This document shows, piece by piece, positions 1-5,136 of a DNA stretch of 5,834 nt. The DNA lies in contig CANRZC010000164.1 of NCBI GenBank assembly GCA_947644185.1, positions 1 through 5,834 of the forward strand, given 5' to 3'. A model generated the notes under the pieces. It did not search any database and was not told the origin of the DNA. It saw only the letters and a program-made list of their open reading frames with translations. This stretch comes from an uncultured Acetatifactor sp. GTDB taxonomy: Bacteria; Bacillota; Clostridia; Lachnospirales; Lachnospiraceae. The position numbers and the translations under genes are program-made. The first letter of the stretch is position 1. Each line of letters opens with the position of its first letter.

Positions 1-28
1 ACGCCAACTGCGTATGCAAGGATAGCCG
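1..28. other. Unassigned end of upstream region
   Basis: These 28 bases precede the ATPase gene and all three forward frames close within or just beyond them: one ends with TAG at 23-25, one with TGA at 30-32 and one with TAG at 37-39. The TGA at 30-32 would overlap the GTG start at 29-31 as GTGA, a common coupling arrangement, so an upstream gene in the same operon is possible. A sensor kinase or response regulator is the usual neighbour of BceAB transporters, but so few residues do not allow any assignment. No promoter or operator dyad is visible here. Confidence 0.3.
18..23 (+). promoter_or_regulatory. Ribosome binding site supporting the GTG start of the ATPase gene
   Basis: AAGGAT at 18-23 leaves six bases between AAGGA and the GTG at 29-31. 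The frame has a TAG at 23-25, so no earlier start is possible, and the conserved N-terminal strand of the ATPase begins only a few residues after this GTG. Confidence 0.55.
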
Positions 29-790
29 GTGATATTTAGGATAATTCAAAATGTAACAAAATATTATGGCAGTGGCAGTGTAGTGGTGAAAGCCCTGGAC
101 GGCATTTCCTTTGCTGTGGAGCAGGGAGAGTTCACTGCCATTATGGGAGCGTCTGGCTCTGGCAAAAGTACGCTGCTGAATGTGATTTCTACCATTGACA
201 GGGTCAGCTCAGGAGAAATCCATGTGGATGGCAGGGAACTGACTGGAATGAAGGAAAATGAGCTGGCTGTATTTCGCAGGGACAGGCTGGGCTTTATCTT
301 TCAGGACTACAATTTGCTGGACACTTTGACCATAGGGGAGAACATTGTCCTCCCTCTGAACCTGAAAAAGATAGGCTTCCAGGAGAGCCAAGAGGAATTG
401 CAGCGGGTGGCAGAGGCTTTGGGCGTGACGGATCAAATGGATAAATTCCCCTATGAGCTCTCAGGAGGCCAGAGGCAGCGGGCTGCCTGTGCCAGGGCTC
501 TGATTACAAATCCTGCGCTGGTGCTTGCGGACGAGCCCACAGGTGCTCTGGATTCCTCCAATGCGAAACATTTAATGCAGACATTCCAGATGATGAACCA
601 GACTTTGGGGTCTACGATTCTGATGGTCACCCACGATGCCCTCATGGGCTCCTACGCGGACAGGGTGCTGTTCTTAAAGGATGGCAGGATATGGAGTGAG
701 GTGTATCGTGGAGAGCGAAGCAGACAGGAGATGTACCATGAAATCTGGTCTGTATCCGCGGCATTGGGAGGTGAGACGGATGTATGCTAA
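29..790 (+). CDS. bceA: BceA-type ABC transporter ATP-binding protein
   Basis: This 253-residue protein is the cytoplasmic ATPase that would power the permease encoded directly downstream. All ABC motifs are intact: Walker A GASGSGKST at residues 40-48, Q-loop Gln92, signature LSGGQRQR at 144-151, Walker B LVLADEP at 164-170 with catalytic Glu169, D-loop ALD at 173-175 and H-loop His202. The sequence is of the MacB/LolD/BceA branch (GASGSGKST, FQDYNLLDTLT, DEPTGALD), and the C-terminal tail after residue 222 (SRQEMYHEIW...LGG) is typical of BceA-like partners of ten-helix permeases. Known members act in export of, resistance to, or sensing of cell-wall-targeting peptides such as bacitracin; the substrate here cannot be read. 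It starts at GTG 29 with AAGGA six bases upstream. Its last 11 bases overlap the permease gene, implying translational coupling. The family call is firm; the specific symbol is by type only. Confidence 0.95.
   Translation: MIFRIIQNVTKYYGSGSVVVKALDGISFAVEQGEFTAIMGASGSGKSTLLNVISTIDRVSSGEIHVDGRELTGMKENELAVFRRDRLGFIFQDYNLLDTLTIGENIVLPLNLKKIGFQESQEELQRVAEALGVTDQMDKFPYELSGGQRQRAACARALITNPALVLADEPTGALDSSNAKHLMQTFQMMNQTLGSTILMVTHDALMGSYADRVLFLKDGRIWSEVYRGERSRQEMYHEIWSVSAALGGETDVC
766..774 (+). promoter_or_regulatory. Ribosome binding site fixing the permease start at 780
   Basis: GGGAGGTGA at 766-774 is a near-perfect anti-16S match inside the end of the ATPase gene, five bases before ATG 780. The upstream in-frame ATGs at 681 and 738 lack such a site and would add residues with no resemblance to the family's N-terminus, so 780 is chosen. 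Confidence 0.85.
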
Positions 791-2744
791 ACTTGCGCTT
801 CGAAATGTGAAACGTCAGGTGGGCAATTACCTGATTTATTTTATGACAGTGGCGCTTACTGTCGCCCTGCTTTTCTCCATCAACAATGTGATTTGCAGCA
901 GAGAACTGCATACTTTTGTGGACCGTGGAGAGAGCGAGAAGACTGGGCTGAAAATCATAGTGGCGGCAATTTCTTTTGTGGTGGCTTTTGTGCTCAGCTA
1001 TGCCACCTCTTTTCTCTTAAAACGCAGAAAACGGGAGTTTGGCACTTATCTGACGCTGGGTATGAACAGAAGAGACCTTTTGCTTCTCTTTCAGACAGAA
1101 ACCCTGGTGATTTGCTGTATTGCCCTGGGAGCCGGACTCTTTGCCGGGATCTTTTTGTTCCAGGGACTTATGGCGGTGATGCGAAAGCTTTTGGAAATGG
1201 AATTTGTCCTTGCGGCCTATTCCACGGAGGGACTGCTTCGCACAGTGCTGCTGACAGTGGGAATCTTCCTTGTGGCATCGGTGGCTTCCGGGGTGTATTT
1301 AAAGCGAGTTAGCATCTATGACCTTATCCACGGAGAGAAAAAGGTAGAGAAGCAAGTGCGTCATCCATTTGTCTGGTTCTTTGTGACACTTGTGTCACTT
1401 ATGGCAATGGGGGCTTGCGGCGCCCTGTTCTGGAGAGGCATGGACATAGCCATGGGGGGTGGAACAGTGGATAGCATGGAGTATCTTCTGGCAGGCTTTA
1501 TTTTGTCTGTGATGCTGTTTCATATGGGAGCTTCCAAAAGTTTTGTCTGTCTGCTGCTTCGCAGTCCGGGATTTCGCAGCCGTGGCGCCAACACCTTTGT
1601 GCTGCGTCAGCTTTCGGGAAGCTTAAGCGCCAATTCTCTCATGTTTGGCTGTCTGGCGCTTTTGATGAGCCTTGCCGTAATCGGCACCAATTTCTCTTTT
1701 ATTCAGAAGGCTGGTCAGGAGGAGGCACTGTATGCGGCCTGGCCCTATGATATCATGTATTATCCCAATAAATATTACAGAGAGGGCGAAATTCCGCTGG
1801 AGGAGGCGGAAAGTCTGATTGAGGGATACGCGGGAATCCGGCAGAAAATTAGCTGGCGGACTTTTGAGACAGGGAATGTGGACTTTTACAGCCGTACCCA
1901 GTGGTATGAGGAGTGGATGGCACCCAACGACAGCTTTCTGTCAGTCAGTGACTTTAATAAAGTGATGGCTCCTTTGGGGGTGGAGCCTGTGACTTTAGAG
2001 GGGCAGTTTATGATTGTGTGCAATGACCTAAAAGCTGCCCAGCCTGATTGGTCCGACATGATTTGGGAGCAGGGAGGAGAGACATACACGTTTCACAGCT
2101 GCCGGACAGATTACCCAAAGATAAGCTATCTGTATTTCTATGTGGTAGTGCCGGACCAGGCAGTGGCAGAGCTTCAATGCGTGGAGGAGAATATCGCATA
2201 TATCACAGACAAACACAGATTTGACGGTGTGGGGCTTCAGGAAGAACTGGCACAACTGATACAGCATAGTTCGCCGGATTATGAACCGGGAGAAAGAACC
2301 GAGTTTGAAATCCGGGAATACCACAGACAGGAGGAAAACAACACATCGGCGATTTTAGTGGTGGGTGCCCTGTTTGCCTCAGCGGTGTTTCTCCTGTTAG
2401 CTATGGCTATACTGGCATTGAAGACCCTGTCCACCCTGGAGGAAGACAGAGGACGCTACCGGATCCTTTTCCGGCTGGGAGTGGGGGAGCAGGGGCAGGG
2501 GAGAGCCCTGTTTTGGCAGACCTTTAGCTTCTTTATGCTGCCCTTTGTGCTGCCTATGGCAATGAGCATTCCTGTGGCGGCCTTTGGGGTGCATCTCATG
2601 CGCATGGAGCAGATGAGCGCCTGTGCAGAGACAGTGCCCTTGATTGCAGGGATTGTGGCCGGTGTGATGGCTTTGCTGTATCTGCTTTACTATACGGCAT
2701 CTTACCTGATTGCGAGGCGTGCTGTGGTGCGGGACTGCCTGTGA
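780..2744 (+). CDS. bceB: BceB-type ABC transporter permease, FtsX family
   Basis: This 654-residue membrane protein is the permease partner of the upstream ATPase. Its layout matches the BceB pattern of ten transmembrane helices with one large outside domain between helices 7 and 8. Hydrophobic segments lie at about residues 14-36, 57-81, 107-131, 152-175, 197-218, 235-259, 283-306, 522-548, 579-603 and 618-644, and the hydrophilic domain spans about 307-521. A KRRKREFGTYLTLGM stretch at 81-95, after helix 2, is the conserved cytoplasmic segment of FtsX-like permeases that contacts the ATPase. The N-terminus MYAKLALRNVKRQ is typical of this group. In known BceB proteins the outside domain binds or senses peptide antibiotics or their lipid complexes and passes the signal to a BceS kinase; no such kinase is in this window. 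Length is close to that of BceB. The ATG at 780 lies 11 bases before the end of the ATPase gene and is preceded by a strong ribosome site. No convincing terminator follows it. Confidence 0.93.
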   Translation: MYAKLALRNVKRQVGNYLIYFMTVALTVALLFSINNVICSRELHTFVDRGESEKTGLKIIVAAISFVVAFVLSYATSFLLKRRKREFGTYLTLGMNRRDLLLLFQTETLVICCIALGAGLFAGIFLFQGLMAVMRKLLEMEFVLAAYSTEGLLRTVLLTVGIFLVASVASGVYLKRVSIYDLIHGEKKVEKQVRHPFVWFFVTLVSLMAMGACGALFWRGMDIAMGGGTVDSMEYLLAGFILSVMLFHMGASKSFVCLLLRSPGFRSRGANTFVLRQLSGSLSANSLMFGCLALLMSLAVIGTNFSFIQKAGQEEALYAAWPYDIMYYPNKYYREGEIPLEEAESLIEGYAGIRQKISWRTFETGNVDFYSRTQWYEEWMAPNDSFLSVSDFNKVMAPLGVEPVTLEGQFMIVCNDLKAAQPDWSDMIWEQGGETYTFHSCRTDYPKISYLYFYVVVPDQAVAELQCVEENIAYITDKHRFDGVGLQEELAQLIQHSSPDYEPGERTEFEIREYHRQEENNTSAILVVGALFASAVFLLLAMAILALKTLSTLEEDRGRYRILFRLGVGEQGQGRALFWQTFSFFMLPFVLPMAMSIPVAAFGVHLMRMEQMSACAETVPLIAGIVAGVMALLYLLYYTASYLIARRAVVRDCL

Positions 2745-2776
2745 TCTGAGAAATCTACGCTGTTTGCAAAAGGTTC

Positions 2777-2805
2777 TTGACAATATGGTCTACTCATGAT
2801 AGACT
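2777..2805 (+). promoter_or_regulatory. Promoter of the blaI-blaR1 pair
   Basis: A perfect -35 box TTGACA lies at 2777-2782, followed by exactly 17 bases and a -10 box TAGACT at 2800-2805 (four of six matches to TATAAT). TG at 2797-2798 makes it an extended -10 (TGn). Transcription would start near 2812, giving a leader of about 60 bases before the repressor ATG at 2872. The -10 box shares bases with the first operator dyad, so repressor binding would directly block RNA polymerase. Confidence 0.75.
2788..2804 (+). promoter_or_regulatory. Operator 1: dyad between -35 and -10
   Basis: GTCTACTCATGATAGAC is a dyad of GTCTA and TAGAC separated by seven bases. Compared with the second copy at 2814-2830, its left half is the better one, GTCTACT. 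It fills the spacer of the promoter and overlaps the -10 box. It is the probable binding site of the BlaI-family repressor encoded immediately downstream, which is inferred from position, duplication and symmetry. The half-site differs from the TACA/TGTA half-sites known for staphylococcal BlaI/MecI and for CopY. Confidence 0.7.
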
Positions 2806-2813
2806 TATGCTAG

Positions 2814-2830
2814 GTCTATTAAGAGTAGAC
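2814..2830 (+). promoter_or_regulatory. Operator 2: second copy of the dyad, downstream of the predicted start
   Basis: GTCTATTAAGAGTAGAC repeats the GTCTA-N7-TAGAC dyad and its flanks extend the match by one base pair on each side (G2813, C2831). Here the right half AGTAGAC is the better one. Its centre at 2822 is 26 bases from the centre of operator 1, about two and a half helical turns. Together the two copies suggest a consensus GTCTACT-N3-AGTAGAC, with the best half of each copy facing outward. Confidence 0.68.
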
Positions 2831-2871
2831 CATATTTTGGACACGGGATTGAGAGACAGGAGGCTGACAGG

Positions 2872-3243
2872 ATGGAAGATGCGAAACTTGGAGTAGTGGA
2901 ATCCCGCTTTGCGGATATTATTTGGCAGAAGGAGCCCTTGACATCAGGAGAATTGGTAAAGCTGTGCAGTAAGGAGCTGGGCTGGAAGAAATCTACCACC
3001 TACACGGTGTTAAAGAAGCTATGTGAGAGAGGTATCTTTCAGAACAAGGAGGGCATGGTCACCTCTCTGATTTCCAGACAGGCATTTCATGCCGCTCAGA
3101 GCAGAAAGTTTGTGGAAGACACCTTTGGCGGTTCTCTGCCTGCGTTTCTTGCCGCCTTTGTGTCCCAGAGAGAACTGTCTTCGAAGGAAATTCAGGAGAT
3201 TCGGGATATGATTGATTCCTATGACAGTGGCAAATTCCAGTGA
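2872..3243 (+). CDS. blaI: BlaI/MecI/CopY-family transcriptional repressor
   Basis: This 123-residue cytoplasmic protein has the BlaI family's length and order: a winged helix-turn-helix at about residues 5-70 and a C-terminal dimerisation segment at about 75-118. Recognisable features are the opening LGVVESRFADIIWQKEPLTSGEL and the recognition helix region KKSTTYTVLKKLCERG at 39-54, followed by the wing and the VEDTFGGSLPAF... LSSKEIQEIRDMI helices. It most likely binds the two dyads just upstream as a dimer and represses its own operon, and is released when the partner M56 protein is triggered. By family comparison the segment LAAFVSQ around Ala95-Phe96 corresponds to the Asn-Phe cleavage point of staphylococcal BlaI; the Asn is not kept. 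AGGAGG at 2858-2863 lies eight bases before ATG 2872. The next gene begins 42 bases downstream with no terminator visible between them. The true signal, beta-lactam or otherwise, is not shown by the sequence. Confidence 0.92.
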   Translation: MEDAKLGVVESRFADIIWQKEPLTSGELVKLCSKELGWKKSTTYTVLKKLCERGIFQNKEGMVTSLISRQAFHAAQSRKFVEDTFGGSLPAFLAAFVSQRELSSKEIQEIRDMIDSYDSGKFQ

Positions 3244-3269
3244 TTTGGGCCATTAGAAGAGAAGCGTTT

Positions 3270-3277
3270 GGGGAGGG
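3270..3277 (+). promoter_or_regulatory. Ribosome binding site fixing the blaR1 start at 3286
   Basis: GGGGAGGG at 3270-3277 lies eight bases before ATG 3286. The alternative in-frame TTG at 3268 overlaps this site and has no ribosome site of its own, so ATG 3286 is taken as the start. Confidence 0.75.
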
Positions 3278-3285
3278 AAATTGTC

Positions 3286-5136
3286 ATGGAAGCTTTATTT
3301 TTAAAATGTCTGAATATGGGAATTGCCGCAGGGTGGGTGATCCTGGTGGTTTTGCTGCTGCGGCTTTTGTTTCGAAAAGTCCCGAAGTCCATAAGCTGTG
3401 CTCTGTGGATTCTGGTGGGCATCCGATTGATTTGCCCATTTTCCATAGAAAGTGTGCTGAGTCTGCTTCCCAGCGCACAGACTGTGCCGCCGGAAATCAT
3501 GACGGCAGGAGAGCCGGCCATTGAGAGCGGTATCCGGATTGTGGACAATGTAGTCAATCCGGCCATTGCTTCATCCTTTGCGCCGAATCCCCAGGCTAGT
3601 GTAAACCCCATGCAGATTGTGATATTCCTTGGCTCAAGACTCTGGAGAGCGGGTGTGGGAGCCTTGTTTTTGTATGCTCTGATAAGCTCTGTGAGACTGC
3701 GCCGGAAGGTAGCCATTGCTCTGCGTCTGGAAGGAAATCTATGGATCTGTGATGCTGTGAAATCTCCTTTTATCTTTGGTATTTTTGCCCCTCGGATATA
3801 TCTGCCTTCAGATCTTGAGGAACCGAAGCGTTCCTGTGTCATAGCCCATGAGAGAGCACATCTCAAGCGGCATGATCATTGGTGGAAGCCCCTTGCCTTT
3901 ACACTGCTGTCAGTTTATTGGTTTCAGCCCCTGTGCTGGGTGGCGTATCTTCTATTTTGCCGGGACATTGAATTTGCCTGCGACGAATATGTAGTTAAGC
4001 AGATAGGGGAGGCGCAGAAAAAGAACTATGCGGATACCCTGCTGTTTTGCGCCACTTCCGCACAGGGGACCTTCGGCTGTCCGCTGGCCTTCGGAGAGGT
4101 GGGAGTGAGAGAGCGGATCAAGAGTGTATTGTACTACAGAAAGCCAGCGTTCTGGGTAGTTGCAGCTGTCGCCGTGGTCAGTGTGGCAGCGGCGGTCTGT
4201 CTCCTGACAGATCCCATGGTATCGGCCTCGAAAAATGGAGATGAAATCTATGGCGCCAGATATACGGTATCAAAGGTGCTCTATGACGCACCCTGGTACA
4301 ATGCCACTTATACGGCGGAAAACGCACCGGAATATATCATTACGCCAGAGGCGGAGCTGCTGCAGAAAAGCTCTGGCGGCATCATGGGGGATAACCCTGT
4401 CTGGAACAGTGTGGGGGTGTTCCACCAGGTGGATGGCACAGACGGGATTGTCCGCGGTATGCCGGGCCTAAATGAGGATGCCGGGAGATTGTTGGACATA
4501 GTAGCGCGGGTCTGGCGGGTGGACTGTGGAGGAAGCCACGGGAGCAGCTATTATGTAATGGAGACTGACAGAGGGGAAGTCCTTTTTGCCATGGCCGCAG
4601 GAGAGGAAGGGCAGGAGGAGATTCGCTGGCTCTGGAAGATGGAGCGGCACAGGGATCGCGGAGATACGGCGTACCTGGCCGGTTTGATTTCCGCAATGAG
4701 TTCCCAGAGGAATGTGCAAATCTTTGCCCTGTATGAATCGGACAGCATACCGGATAGACTGTTGGCAGGCTTTCTAGGCGATAAGAATAAGAAATACTTT
4801 GCCGTATTTCGAAGAGATTCTGCCGCAGACGGTGGGTGGCGGATTTGGGGGTATGGCCCTATCAAAAGCACTTTCGGTGAAATAGATCAGCCTTCTACAG
4901 GGACAAGTGCCTTTGGATACATTACCATAGGGGAGGAGTGGGGCTTTGATCACAGTATCACCATTGCCGCTAGCAGCAGCCTTAACCTGGATAGCGTCAC
5001 TGCACAGGCTGGCCATGAGAGCCAGTCCATTGGCGCCGCCAGCGTCAGCGTTCCGGGAATGTTCGTATTTGAATGGTCAAAGCTGTTGGAAGAAAATGAT
5101 TCAGTGGAAGTGCATTTTATCACCTCTATTCCATGA
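3286..5136 (+). CDS. blaR1: BlaR1/MecR1-like M56 membrane metalloprotease sensor with an unrecognised outside domain
   Basis: This 616-residue protein is an M56-family antirepressor partner of the BlaI-like repressor encoded just upstream. Predicted helices are at about residues 12-30, 36-55, 110-137, 202-225 and 288-309. The zinc protease motif HERAH is at 188-192 on the cytoplasmic side before helix 4, and the conserved RDIEFACDE segment at 226-234 supplies the likely third zinc ligand (Glu229). By analogy, an outside signal activates the protease and leads to removal of the repressor. The outside domain, about residues 310-616, is roughly 300 residues and has none of the ordered SxxK, SxN and KTG motifs of a penicillin-binding sensor; a lone SASK at 313-316 directly after the last helix is not in such a context. 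Related M56 proteins with non-penicillin-binding tails are common in Clostridia. The signal is therefore unknown, and the symbol reflects the family, not beta-lactam sensing. Its stop overlaps the opposite-strand gene by 11 bases. Confidence 0.9.
   Translation: MEALFLKCLNMGIAAGWVILVVLLLRLLFRKVPKSISCALWILVGIRLICPFSIESVLSLLPSAQTVPPEIMTAGEPAIESGIRIVDNVVNPAIASSFAPNPQASVNPMQIVIFLGSRLWRAGVGALFLYALISSVRLRRKVAIALRLEGNLWICDAVKSPFIFGIFAPRIYLPSDLEEPKRSCVIAHERAHLKRHDHWWKPLAFTLLSVYWFQPLCWVAYLLFCRDIEFACDEYVVKQIGEAQKKNYADTLLFCATSAQGTFGCPLAFGEVGVRERIKSVLYYRKPAFWVVAAVAVVSVAAAVCLLTDPMVSASKNGDEIYGARYTVSKVLYDAPWYNATYTAENAPEYIITPEAELLQKSSGGIMGDNPVWNSVGVFHQVDGTDGIVRGMPGLNEDAGRLLDIVARVWRVDCGGSHGSSYYVMETDRGEVLFAMAAGEEGQEEIRWLWKMERHRDRGDTAYLAGLISAMSSQRNVQIFALYESDSIPDRLLAGFLGDKNKKYFAVFRRDSAADGGWRIWGYGPIKSTFGEIDQPSTGTSAFGYITIGEEWGFDHSITIAASSSLNLDSVTAQAGHESQSIGAASVSVPGMFVFEWSKLLEENDSVEVHFITSIP

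Larger units (their letters stand above)
2782..2836. repeat. Perfect 14-bp inverted repeat enclosing both operators
   Basis: AATATGGTCTACTC at 2782-2795 is the exact reverse complement of 2823-2836, with a 27-base gap. The inner pair ATAGAC (2799-2804) and GTCTAT (2814-2819) is also complementary, giving a nested palindrome. Most of this is explained by the two operator dyads in mirror arrangement, but the arms extend beyond the operators through the shared AATATG/CATATT flanks. RNA reading through from the transporter genes could fold it into a long hairpin followed by only a weak run of four T, so termination is possible but not convincing. Confidence 0.8.

Noticed and set aside
68..90. Short GGCAGT repeats near the start of the ATPase gene
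   Set aside because: Two adjacent hexamers encode Gly-Ser repeats in a loop that is naturally Gly/Ser-rich in this family; nothing further supports a repeat element.
681..779. Earlier starts (681, 738) for the permease giving 33 or 14 more residues
   Set aside because: The extra residues lie deep inside the ATPase gene, do not resemble the permease N-terminus, and only ATG 780 has a strong ribosome site (766-774).
893..1312. Forward open frame of 139 codons inside the permease
   Set aside because: It is Cys- and Gly-rich out-of-frame translation of a clear permease gene.
2763..2770. TTTGCAAA palindrome after the permease as a terminator stem
   Set aside because: Four base pairs with no loop and no T run cannot form a terminator.
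3268..3285. TTG start for the M56 protein, adding six residues
   Set aside because: The TTG overlaps the strong purine-rich ribosome site at 3270-3277, which instead serves ATG 3286.
3219..3866. 215-codon open frame on the - strand across the start of the M56 gene
   Set aside because: It lies antisense to well-supported genes, its translation is rich in Arg, Ser and Thr without domain features, and it is explained as a shadow frame.
4222..4233. SASK (residues 313-316 of the M56 protein) as a penicillin-binding SxxK motif
   Set aside because: It sits directly after the last membrane helix, far too early for the catalytic serine of a transpeptidase domain, and no SxN or KTG follows in order.
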